NCBI GenBank assembly: GCA_036874045.1
Contig: CM072339.1
Location: 937,501-1,001,500 of the forward strand
Source: Cymodocea nodosa
Taxonomy: Eukaryota; Streptophyta; Magnoliopsida; Alismatales; Cymodoceaceae
Length of the DNA: 64,000 nucleotides
Direction: 5' to 3'
This document shows positions 23,673 through 34,824 of this stretch, in pieces. The notes below the pieces were generated by a model that did no database searches, had not been told where the DNA came from, and was given only the letters and a program-made list of their open reading frames with translations. Position 1 is the first letter of the stretch. Every line of letters begins with the position of its first letter. The position numbers and the translations under genes were made by a program.

Positions 23673-26600
23673 TCCTCCATTCACCGACGTGCGGTAAGCC
23701 TAGGATTTGCAGTGGTCGGAGGAGGATGAGGAGAGGAGGAAGATCATCGACGACGGGGTCGGTAGCGGGAGATCATTCCTACATTCTAGAACCTTCCAGT
23801 ACTTTTCTCTCGCACATCTCCACCTCCTTCCTCGTAGAAGGAAACGTTAAATCGTAGACGAGGTAGAAAATCGTAGTTTTCTGTTAGAAGAAAAAAGAAA
23901 AAGGGAAGGTTTCTCTTTTTTCTTATCACTTTTAAATATAAAAATGTAGTTTAAGAACATGATTAAAATCCCTTTTTAAAATCATATTTTGAAATAATAT
24001 GTGATTTAAAGAACTCACCCTTAGAACACTAAACCTTATTTAGATGATGCCCGTAAAACTACATTTTATTTGTAGATGTCTGAAATCAAGAAATTCTAAT
24101 TTGAAATATCAACTGTGTAAGTGAGATTTATGTCGAACACATCTTTGAGAGTATAAAAGTAGAAGGCAAGGGTTGTTGTGTAAATCATAGCTCTGTAAGC
24201 AAAATATATGGAGTGAAGATTGTGAGACGTATCTATGATGTTATAAATCTGTACAATAATACTACCATTTCGTACGCTGAAGTTAAAAGGCACTTCTCCA
24301 TCTGATACTCGCCTATGGTAAAATTCACAAAATGTCCTTACGATTGCATTTCTTCCTTTTGCTGAAAATATAGTTATAAAAAAAATGTACTTTTAACAAT
24401 ATTTGAAGATATTTTGGCTATGAATAAAAACTACACTTTTTGGACAACCAAATATCTTAAATTATTATTAAAAACTACTTTAGAATTGTATTTTTACAAC
24501 AAATATCTGATTTGAGATAAAGAAGTCAAATCAAATCTCTTTTTCGTAAAGAAAGTGCATTTTTCGAACACCTTTAAATGCTACTTCTTTTCTCGTGTGA
24601 AAATAAGAATTAAAATCTCAAATTTAAAAATATAATTTCAAAACTTCGCTATAATAATATCTTTTAAATACTTGATTTTGATAAATGATATATATACTTA
24701 ATTAATTGATAAATGATATATAAAGATCTAATTTTATAACATATTAATTGATTAATGTAAGTAATTAATTCATTGATTAATTATATTTTAGTTAATTACT
24801 TTAATTAATAAATTTATTAAAAATTAATTCTATTTAATTACACAAACATCTGAATTTTAATTTCTATTAAATTTTTTAATGTACCCAAACACTTAAATTT
24901 CAAATTCCATAAAATTTTATAAAATTTAAATTTTGTCAGATTTAATTTCAAATGTACAAACATGCCTTTATAAATTTTAATGTTTGGATCCTTAAAAAGA
25001 AGACTTTTCCATTTAAGCTTGGATCTACTCTGTTTGACATTAATGGCAATCATCTATCTTTAACAAAAAGAGTATTAGAGCCTGTTAGGGTGAAATAAAG
25101 TATCGAAACCACATTTTTGAGTATACAATTTTGCTTCTTTTTTTCTTCTTTCACACACAAGTCATAAAAGCCATGATTTCTGAAGTCGTTTGGTTGAAAG
25201 TATGCTTTTCTTTGCAGAGAATCGTGATTTCTAGAAGAAGCCTACGGTTAAAAAATGTTGAAAGGAATGGAAGAAAGAGACTTTTATTTTGATAATTCTT
25301 TTAACCTAAATTAGAATCAAAAACTTGTGTTCTCAAGATCTTTTTCAAGGTGGCAAAATATCATATGTGCTAGAAATAGATGTGAATTAGGCTAGGCTTG
25401 TGTCGTATTAGCTTAAAACTATGCACCATCAAACACCCTAAATTATTTTATAAAAGAAAAAACATTTTCCAGAAATATTATTATTTTTGAATAAAATTTG
25501 GGTTAATGGCATATATATGAATTCCTGAAAAGACATAAACATTTAAACATTCAATTGACAAGAAACAACTTTCTTATAATCTTAGTTACCGTAAATTACC
25601 TGTAACTCCTAATAATTTCTGAATTCACAAGCACGCCCTTTAATCTTTTACGTATCCTTTTCTTTTTTATGATCCATGATTTACATTTCTGTGTACTTTT
25701 CTTTACCCGTACCACCTCATCATCTTTTCCACCCGTTCTTACATCATTACCACACCGCGCTCCAGCGGCGGATTGATGTGCTCCTTTCGTTGTGTGGTCC
25801 CTGGCCAAAGCATCGATTGGGAAAAGGAGTCGAGCGTTGTGGCTTCTTCGGGTGAAGCACTTCGCCACATGAACTGGGGCAAGCTCGTCTTCATCTCCAT
25901 GCCCTGCAAAACATCTCACATGGTTGGTATACCTTGGGGGGAGGAGGGGGGACCCCCTCAAGCTTGATGCCCTTTTGTTTGACCCCTCTGCAGAAGGAGA
26001 GAGGAGGAAGAGGTGCAGGCAGGGATACGAGCAGGGACATCTGCTCAGAAATCGCTGAGGAAAACCCATTCCAATATGATGACCGCTGCCTTAGTTAAGA
26101 ATCAATCCAATAAAAAAGGATATTACGACGCTCGTGGATTTGATTCGGCACATTCAATCGAGGCATATTATCAAACAACATGGGAGCAAAAGGCACGTTA
26201 GAAGAGGAAGGTTTTTTCTTTCTTTCTTTAGAAACAAATTGATTGGTTTTAACTTATGTTAAACATTATCATTCATCAATACCAACATTAAGAAAAACCA
26301 ATTATAATAATTCAGGTGAGGAGTTGATTTCATCAGAAGGGGACAAAGAGAAGCAGGTATGCTCAGGCCACGGTAAAAGCAAGGAAAGGTGGTCTGCGGC
26401 AAAAATTGGAGAGACCATCGGTCCACACCACTCCTCTAGATTTGATGAGTATTCAATGTGCAACACAAGAGGATCCTCTGGGTTTAGTTAAATATTTTGC
26501 AGTTCTTGAAGAGAACACATCAGCACAACCATGAGAGAAAAAGGAAAAATTCCACCAGACCCATACCCTAGGTTTCATTTGCCTTGTGGTTGCTTCCATT

Positions 26601-26880
26601 TACAAATCCATCCAAACAATGACGCTTTCATGGTCACTAAATCGATTGCTACAATCGCAGATGTAATGACTACCAGTAAACAAAACATCATAGAACTAAA
26701 CGGTCTACAGGGGCAATGGATGATCATGAATCCCACAAAAAACAAACAAAAGAATGAGGAGGTCAAGGGTAAGATAGTAAGCATATGCCCATCACCTGTA
26801 CCAGAGAAATGGAGGCATCAAAGAGAGTAGTAGTATTCTTTCCATTAGCAAGGGAGGGATCAAGATCTCTTCTGCATAAA
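23673..26880. other. AT-rich intergenic region with one weak short frame
   Basis: Mostly AT-rich (especially 23900-25600). A GC-richer patch at 25730-26040 contains a minus-strand frame at 25900-25739 (53 residues, MEMKTSLPQFMWR at the start) preceded by an acceptor-like TTTTGCAG, and an overlapping longer frame in another phase. Neither matches a family I know. The stretch near 26880 is the 3' flank of the BZR1-like gene. Confidence 0.45.
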
Positions 26881-28707
26881 CTAACCACGGTGCTTTCCAT
26901 TCCCTAGGGTTAGCTCAAGATCATCCACACCAACGTCAAGGGTCCTCTCCCCCTCCCATGCCTTCACTTTTCCACGCTCGAATTCAAATTCTGACCCACC
27001 CTTCAACTTATCAGGCACGCCCAATGCAGCAGTCTCCGGCAGAGGAGCTGCAGGATTAACGAGGCTGAAGGTTGGAGAAGGCGGTGCCGTCATCTGGAAG
27101 CTCACCCACCTCCCTGAATCCATGGTAGAAGCATCCGACTCATCACATTCGGGAATTGTCGCCGGGTGGCCGTTGTGATGGCTACGAGTGGGGCTAGAGG
27201 GAGCAGAGGCAGCAAAGAGAGGGTGGCGGAAGGAGGCAGTGTACTCGGTCCAATCAGGTTTCTTGAGCTTGGCATGTCTTGAGGTTGGGGAGGAGAGAGG
27301 AGGTGTGACAGGGGCGCTGTTGGAAATGCGAAGAGGCGGCAGGTTGGACAGGTTGTGGACGAACGGGAGAAAGTAGGAGGCAGCTGCGGCAGGGATGGTG
27401 GTTGGGCTTTTTGAATTATCGATCCTATTGGGGCTTGGGAAGGATGAGGAAGATGGGCTAGCATGATAGGATGGTACAGGACTGGGAAAGGCAGAGCAGA
27501 GTGGGCTCATTGTGGCGGAGGAACCAACTGCCATGGGATCCGGCGCCGGCGGTGTTGGTGGCTTGCATCCCTATCAGAACAAGAAGAAAGAGGGAACAGA
27601 AAAAAACTACATTAGCAAATGGCTAAAACCTATATATATATGCCTTAACTCAAAAAAATATATCAAAATGGAGTTCGCTTAAAAATATGATCTTTTTCTT
27701 GTAGCCTGATGGAGAAGGACGGGGCAACTGAGCAAGATGGAGAAGAAAGTGAAACTTCGTAATAGTCGATTAATGAAAAGGAAAGAAGAGCCAGAATCAA
27801 AAGTTATAGAATATGGAGAAATCAGTACAAATAATATATACAGATATGTATGGAAAGGGACAAAACAGTACTGATAGATCTTAAACTTGTGGAGAATAAA
27901 GTTCTTCTCGTAGATCTACCTACACATGTTGTTACAATAATGCAAAGGAGAGAAATTTTGGAAACAAAAGGGCCATGATTTGGGAGCAGAAGAAGAGAAG
28001 ATTACTGGAAACCACCTCCAATTTTTGCACATTGAATCACCCCCACACGATCGGAGACTGGAAAAAATGTTTGCAGAACCCACCTCTAACATCCTCCCTC
28101 ACTGGAACAAAAGGGGGAAAAAAAAATGGGGAGAACTAGAAGACGACGGTGGTGAGAAAGCTCCCTATAACTAGACCCAAAAGAAGATCCATCTTCGAAA
28201 CAAGGAATATAACTAGATCCAAGGAGAAAAGGTACACGGAACAAATCAGCAACATGATATTGTAAGGCTAAACGTTTGAATCACCATGGAAAAGCAACAA
28301 TTGGGAACCCAAACACAGAGATGAAATCGAACTCCAGAAAGACAAATTTTTTTTACTAAAAAACCCAATTTTGGAACCCATCCAGGAAGACCGAGATCGA
28401 TCCACACTTCTCCAGAACGAAAAAAGGGAAATGGAAAAAATGGGTCGATCGAAAAACCAGAAATAGTGCAGGTACACAACACACACACCTTTCTGTAAGT
28501 GGTGCCATCTTCCTCCACTGTCCACCCTGCCTCGGCACACAAGGCCTTGAGCACCTCGTTGTTGTCGCAGTGCTTCGGCAGCTTGTAGTTCCCGAACGTC
28601 CGCAGGCCCGAGAATATCTTCGCGGCGATTGCCCTTCTCCTCCTCTCCCTTCTCTTGTTGTTCTCCCTCTCCTTCCACGTCGGCAACCTCCCTCCCCCCG
28701 ACGTCAT
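26881..28707 (-). CDS. BZR1: BZR1/BES1-family brassinosteroid transcription factor
   Basis: Nuclear factor of the brassinosteroid pathway, controlled in this family by GSK3-type kinase phosphorylation and 14-3-3 binding. Two exons, 28707-28489 and 27570-26881, joined in phase 0, give 302 residues, normal for the family. Exon 1 (residues 1-73) is the conserved non-canonical bHLH DNA-binding domain: [20 protein letters not shown], then [17 protein letters not shown] and EEDGTTYRK. The intron falls exactly where family members have it, before GCKPP. Exon 2 has a Ser/Pro-rich kinase-target region ([29 protein letters not shown]), a PEST-like segment ([12 protein letters not shown]), WISF-like GRWVSFQM, and a C-terminal EAR repression motif LELTL at residues 291-295. 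The start ATG is the first in frame; a long TTC/GAA repeat lies in the 5' leader about 40 bp upstream. The exact paralogue (BZR1, BES1 or BEH type) is not decided. Confidence 0.96.
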
Positions 28708-28747
28708 CCCTCCGCCACCTCTGCGCTTTTTCCCTGGCTACTGTTCC

Positions 28748-28829
28748 TTCTTCTTCTTCTTCTTCTTCTTCTTCTTCTTCTTCTTCTTCTTCTTCTTCTT
28801 CTTCTTCTTCTTCTTCTTCTTCTTCTTCT
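28748..28829. repeat. (TTC)n / (GAA)n microsatellite in the BZR1 5' leader
   Basis: About 27 perfect trinucleotide units. On the transcribed strand it is a GAA run ending about 41 bp upstream of the BZR1-like start codon. It lies in noncoding leader or promoter sequence; any poly-Glu frame across it lacks an ATG start. Confidence 0.97.
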
Positions 28830-30579
28830 CCTGGAAAACAAGGAGTAAGGAGGAGGAGAGCTGGGGGTTGGGGAAGAGTCACCGAGGGAGTACGGCGTTA
28901 CTTTATTGGTAAACAACGATAGATAATAGATTCTCTTGCAACACACGGAGAGAGGGAGAGAGAGAAGGGGGTGGCGGGGGTCCGGTCACTCACCACTGTG
29001 CGTCTTCCTGAGCTTCTACCGCTACCTTCTCTCTCCGAGTGACGATTCTTTTGAGGGAGAAAGGGGAAGTGAGGTTTTCCGGAGAACTTTATTTTGGATG
29101 GTTGTTGTTGTCCCATGCCGTCGGCAGATGTCCACAGTCTCATGCCCCCACAACTCTGGACTAAACAGTTTTTTTTTTTTCTTTTTTTTTTAACATTAAG
29201 ATCGCTTCGATGTGTTTTGAAGTTTTTAACAAAGTTTAACCTTACGAAAAAATATATATTGATGGATCGGTGCAAAAAAATAAAGATTAAAAAGGGATTT
29301 CTATTGTCGGTATAATTAGGAAAGAAAAATCAGAAGAAGAAAAAAAAAACTTAATGTTTTTGTGAGATCAATTAGAAATTTAAGTTCCTGCATTTGTAAT
29401 TACTCGATATTATAAATTTTTCAAGTCATTCTCAAAAACTCACAAACTCCCGAGATGCATTTGTACGATACAATTTTTAAGTTATATTTTAATATTTGAA
29501 CTTTATGTATATCAATTTATAAAGTTTGATAAATATTTTTTAGAAATAAGTTAAAACTATAAACCTTAATTTCTCCGTAGAAACTAATTCATCTCGAAAA
29601 TTTTCACTTAATTATCTCGGCAATCGTCGTTAATTTCCATAATTAAGTTCACTGTTCAATTTCCTAATTTTGTGTACATTCTGGCCAATGTTTCCGCCTG
29701 ACATCCCCCAATCGTATGTCCAATTCGGTTCAAAAGTCGGTCGGTCTAACTTGATGAGCTTATAATTGCAAGATTAACAGTTAATTAGATATTAGCAAAA
29801 ATACGTTACCAAGAAATCACCCAAAAAAAATGTAGAAATTTACAAGAGCATTTTTGAACTCCAACCATATTCAATATTTCGCTATCAAAAGAAACGAAAG
29901 AAAGTGAAAATGCAGGGTACCGTCTTTCTCAAAGACATTAAAATGCAAGAACATCGACAAAATACATCACATTAATTGTCACTACTGTTTAAATTATTCT
30001 CGAAAATTGTATAAATAAATAAAATCAAGGAGTAATACGTCTCTTTGGTTCCTTGGCATGACATCGAAGGCAGGAGAGCAAATCGTGACCGTGGATTCAA
30101 TTGCATGATCGATTTCGTCCTTGACTTTGACCGACAAAGTTGGCCACGTCCATTTCTCTGGCTCGTTAATGAATGACTTCGAAAACGCTATCATTACGAA
30201 CAAAATAATTAAAGGAGCTTCTTTTTTGAAAAAGACGATAGAAGTTAGTTAGCTAATATCATTATTAGGCGTAACTACGCTTACTTGCGGAGTAGAATTT
30301 TCTGGCATTATCCAGTATGATTGATTGATTGATTCTACAATTTTCAATAACTCTAATTATTATCCGAGTTTCTTTTGTGGCAAAATAATAGAAAGAATCA
30401 CTTATTATTTTCTTATGGTATCTCTCTGCTGTTACGTAAGAGAACCGAGAAAATAATTAAAAAAATGTAACAACAAAATAATCGAGCGGAGATTCCACGT
30501 TTCGATTTGCGTACCAGGAAACGCGAGAATTATATGTGCCGTGGGGGCCACCGATCATGAGGAAACGCGAGCAGGTTCC

Positions 30580-30695
30580 CACGTGCCGGTCAACATCATC
30601 ATCCTTTGGGAAGAGAGAGAGAGAGAGAGGGGAGTGTGTGAGACAGAGAGGTGTGCACTGTGCGTGGGTGCCAGCGGAGAAACACGTGCCACGTG
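30580..30695. promoter_or_regulatory. Cluster of three CACGTG G-boxes
   Basis: Perfect CACGTG palindromes occur at 30580-30585, 30683-30688 and 30690-30695; the last two form a near-tandem CACGTGCCACGTG. GAGA-rich sequence lies between them (30612-30629). Such groups are typical of promoters answering bZIP, bHLH or BZR1-type factors. The nearest gene starts are 1.9 kb (BZR1-like) and 4.1 kb (URGT) away on the minus strand, so the target is unclear. Confidence 0.4.
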
Positions 30696-30791
30696 AAGGG
30701 AAGCGCGTACACATGGAATTTCGAAATCTCTGGAATAGAATCCGGTCAAAATGTGTCGTTTGATCCACGCAACGTGATTTTACAAGTCATG

Positions 30792-30815
30792 GTGCTGTGC
30801 TGTGCTGTGCTGTGC
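30792..30815. repeat. Pentanucleotide (GTGCT)n repeat
   Basis: Almost five tandem GTGCT units in a noncoding region just downstream of the G-box cluster. Confidence 0.85.
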
Positions 30816-32890
30816 CAACAACGTTCCATGAAATCGTGTTTTTTTTCTTTCTTTCTTCGGAATTAAATGAGTGATTAGATTAAAACACACCTACATATAT
30901 TACAAAAAAAAAAACCTGGACATGATGGTTGAGAGAAAAGTTCGACCGCAATATAAAGTTCAACGTAATCAATCGGTCTTCTCCGTTTTGTTTAACAATA
31001 TTTACGAATGCATTTTGATATAAACGTATGTATTGATAAAAAAATATAACTAAATTTTTTAAGAACTAATATGCCATTTATAGAAATAATATATTAAAAA
31101 TATTTAAACTTTAAAAGCATATATATTAAAACAGCATATGAATTTGACATCAATAATTTTATATTTTAATATGTAAAAAAAAAAAAAAAAAAATCACATA
31201 ACATGACCTAATATGATCAGGTTGTATCGTTGATTGACATAATACAGATGGACGATAAACCATGAATCTTACCGCCTCCTTCCTCCTTAACATACAATAT
31301 TTAGATTAATTACGATATCGATCACACGATTAGTCTTTACTTTAGAAGATGGGTTTCATTCTTGGGCTGGTCACGTGACAAATGTTTTGAAATCGGATCC
31401 TGAGCTGTAAGCCTGTAGCCTCCTAATCGGGGATCCATTATTACTCCACCACGATGTGACGGCACATGGATGGTTGGATTTGATTTTTTTTAACTTAAGC
31501 TACGTTTGAGCAAAAATATAATATAATATGTGTGTGCGTGATAAGAAAAACAACAATTTCTGTTCACATGTTTTAGTCCTTTCACTTGTAATTTTGCCTC
31601 TTACAATTTTTAATTACGATATTTATTTACTTCCATTAATTCGCTCACAACTTATAACAACTACTGGTAGTAGTAGAGTATTTTAAATTATTTACATAAC
31701 ATTCTCAACCCATGCCAATTTCGAATGTTGGCATTTCAGCCATCGGCCAAGGCAAACGTTAAAAAATCAAAGCAGAAGGACCCTCGTTTCCTATTGTTTT
31801 ACGGAAGCACCACTAGGCCGTAATCTAGAATAACCCAAGGCCGAGGCCCATCTTATTGGACGGACCGAAAGGATAACTTGCTGGACTTCAATTCCTGAAT
31901 CGGTTCGTGGAAACTACTTGCGAGTTGACTTGGCAATGTCTCTTTTACCATTTATCGACTCAAAATTGTTCGATCTGTCACTACTTTATTAGTATTTATT
32001 GATTCATTGTGTGACTAATATGCTATTGATTTCTTATCTAATATTCTTTGAATGCCACCAAGTTTAAGTATTTTTCATCCATGAGATTGTGATTGAAAAA
32101 GGAAAATTGAAACAAAGGATATTCCCTTTGAAATTCCAATTGCAGACATAAGGTCAAATGGAATAAAATTTATGAAAACATGTGCTTATGTTCTAGATTT
32201 TCGAAACAAGAAAACTGCAGAGAAACGTTACTTTAATACTCATTCAAGAAGAAAGAATGCTGGAATTGGAAGCTGCCAGGTTTGGTTTCGTCTGAATTTA
32301 TAGGAACAAATGCCGATGAAAAAACATATTCAAGGGAAAGAAATAAAAAAGCATTAGGGATTAACTCCTTTTCATGGAAATTCCTATGATGCTCACAGAG
32401 TTTTCTTAACAGGTGAGACTCACTGATGGTAATTGTAATTTTGTTTCATTTATAATCGTATTCAAATGGAAAGTAAGTAAGGATTTAAAACTTTTAATAC
32501 CCATAGAAAGGTCACCGGCCAACCCAAAGAAAGAAAGCAAAGAAAATTCCCTTAAAGAGAATTCTGTGGGTATGGATCAGACAAGAATCTAATGGAAACA
32601 ATTAATGGCAGAAAGAACGTTTACGTATATTAATTAAAAGCATGCATCTGTTGGCATTGCCTCACGGACTGTAGCCGTTGGGCTGGATGAATCTTCCATC
32701 ACATGATCAAACCACGAACCACCAAACAGATAGGAACAGCTGCACATGAACATGATATCACAAGGGGAAAAAAAATCCTGAACCAAGTTTCCCGAGGGAG
32801 GAAAATTGATTAACGAATGTGAAGTGATAATTGACAAAGATGATAAGCCCGTGACAACAAGGAATACAAAAACTTAAAGCAAACAGTAAA

Positions 32891-34824
32891 TTAGATCTTG
32901 TTCTGTCCATGCTCAAATATTGTTTCTGCCCCGCCCCCCTTCAGCTCACCCTTCAAGAGTTTCACATTCTCGTTCTGGAAGTTACCGTCTCTTAAGGGAA
33001 GAACCGTGGTCTTCCTTGCTTGTTTATCTAACTCCATTGCCCAACTGTATGTGGCCATTCCGCCAACGGTCAGCGCCATGCCACAGAGGTTCTTTACTGT
33101 GAGTGCAGAGTCAAAAAACGTCCAACCTAGTATCAACACACACACGGTCTTCATGTGGCCCAATACTTGGAATGAGACCGCAGAGAAACGGCCTATGCAC
33201 ATGTACTGGCTGGCATTGCAGAAGACTGCCAACGCGCATGAAAGAAGTATGAAGAACTGCACAACGAACAAGGGAAGCCAACGTTAACCACCACACACAA
33301 AGGCATGACACAACTACTGTATGGTAGTGAAGGGTGCATGTTTTAGATGGAGAATGCACTGAAAGAAGCGAACGGAGAAGAAATTCTTCTGCAGAAATGG
33401 TGAAGGCAATGAAATCCCCCAAGAACTCACCGTGGCTCCATAGGAGAATTGGTAGCCCAAGATTGATCTACCATTCAGATAGTAGTCAATAAATGGACCA
33501 AAAATCAAAAGTGAGATTGTCTGGACTGGTGCCGTCTTGCTCAGGAGCTCAAATGAATGAACATTATATTTCTTTTGGAACGAACCAATTGTCTGCAATG
33601 TAACAATGGAGAGATAAGATTTTTCTTTTTCCATGAGAATAAGAATATATGTGTATGTGGAATTGTTCTATTTCAAGCCCGTCGAAGGGAAAGGAGATAG
33701 AAAGAAAGATCACTCTGATACAGAAACCGGACATTTAAATAGATGGGTATCGGATTAACATTTTGTTACTGAAATGCGCACAAAATTTTCAGTCAACATT
33801 CTACAAATTCTGCCATTACTACAGATTCTACCAACATTCAAAACCTTCTCAAGAAATATAAATCAAGTCATTCTATGAATTTGTTATGCTTATCATTTAC
33901 GGGCACCTCAAAGAATGCCACTGTAGAAAAATCAATACGATATTAGAGAAAAATTTAGTAGACTGAAACCTTGCATTCAACTGGTAATCCATAGAAGATG
34001 AAGGCAAAGATCGGAAAGAGAAGGGAAAAATTACAGCGGCAAAGGGACCAAACACTCACAATTTGCTGCAGAGATGTGCACATCACGGCGACACAAGCAC
34101 AGAGAAATCCTTTTCCATTTATCTGTACATCGGTAACAGTGCAAATGCCTACGCCAAGAGCCACAATTACCACCGCCATTATTACCCTGCCCGAGTAAGT
34201 TTTGTTGTGCAGCAACCACTCCATCACACACACCACGGGTGTTATGCTCAGCTTCGAAATCTGCGGCAACCAAAAGCAAATACGACATGTGTTTGGAATC
34301 CAAGACAAATCTCCACAGCCCAAAAGGTGAAGATTAAAATAGAAAGCGCCTAACCTGATAAAAACCAACGGAATTGAGCATGAGACTAAGATTCATCCCA
34401 GTGATCGACATGTTGGCGACAATCGAGAACCACAGCAGCTCCCACAGGGGGATATGCTTGGAGGACGACAACCCCGTCTTGTTCGACACCCATCCGACGA
34501 ACGCCGTGGTCGCGAAGTGGAATCCGGTCAACGAAGTGGCTGCAAAACCATCAGAAACCAACGTCCCCCATCATACGAAGAACCGACGTTTGCCGTCAGT
34601 GCCCATCCCACAGAACCATCGCGGGCCATACCAAAACACCATCTTTTGCTACCCAAACGCAAGGAAAAAACACCGACAGAGGGGAACAGGTACTTACCGA
34701 ACCCAAATCCGTAGCCAAGCGAGGACATGAGGACCTTGTTGGCCATGATGATCCCGACGGAGCTACTGACGTTCATGGCCCATGCCCCCCAGTTGGGCAC
34801 GAAGGGCTTCTTCTCCTGATCCAT
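32891..34824 (-). CDS. URGT: UDP-rhamnose/UDP-galactose transporter (URGT family)
   Basis: Golgi membrane nucleotide-sugar transporter of the plant NST-KT/TPT group, which moves UDP-rhamnose and UDP-galactose into the Golgi lumen for cell-wall polysaccharide synthesis. Five coding exons: 34824-34698, 34539-34355, 34260-34060, 33592-33431 and 33256-32891; phases agree at each GT-AG junction and the product is 346 residues, close to Arabidopsis URGT proteins. Diagnostic stretches are GAWAMNVSSSVGIIMANK near residue 13, LTGFHFATTAFVGWVSN, KHIPLWELLWFSIVAN, SLMLNSVGFYQISKLS, GVGICTVTDVQINGKGF, SFELLSKTAPVQTISLL and GRFSAVSFQVLGHMKTVC. Hydrophobic segments throughout fit about ten membrane spans. 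The C-terminus is hydrophilic and Lys-rich. The ATG at 34824 gives the family-typical short N-terminus. Substrate is inferred from family membership only. Confidence 0.95.

Larger units (their letters stand above)
28830..32890. other. BZR1 upstream region and intergenic spacer
   Basis: 28830-29150 is the probable distal leader or promoter of the BZR1-like gene, moderately GC-rich with GAGA-type sequence at 28949-28965. From 29150 to 30450 the DNA is AT-rich and featureless. 30480-30820 carries G-boxes and short repeats. 31000-32880 is AT-rich, with an A-run at 31173-31191 and, on the right, the 3' flank of the URGT gene. No coding exon supported. Confidence 0.5.

Noticed and set aside
23058..23857. 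Plus-strand Pro/His-rich frames
   Set aside because: They lie antisense to the LPEAT1-like exon remnant, which explains the composition.
25596..26069. Minus-strand 157-codon frame
   Set aside because: Lys/Arg-rich end from AT-rich DNA, no domain, and it competes with another frame at 25739-25900.
28268..28946. Frames with long poly-Glu, poly-Arg or poly-Ser upstream of BZR1
   Set aside because: They read through the GAA/TTC repeat and lack an ATG start; the exon 1 frame of BZR1 is the real one.
31820..31870. Possible site-II-like AGGCCCAT element
   Set aside because: Single match with no gene start nearby; expected by chance.
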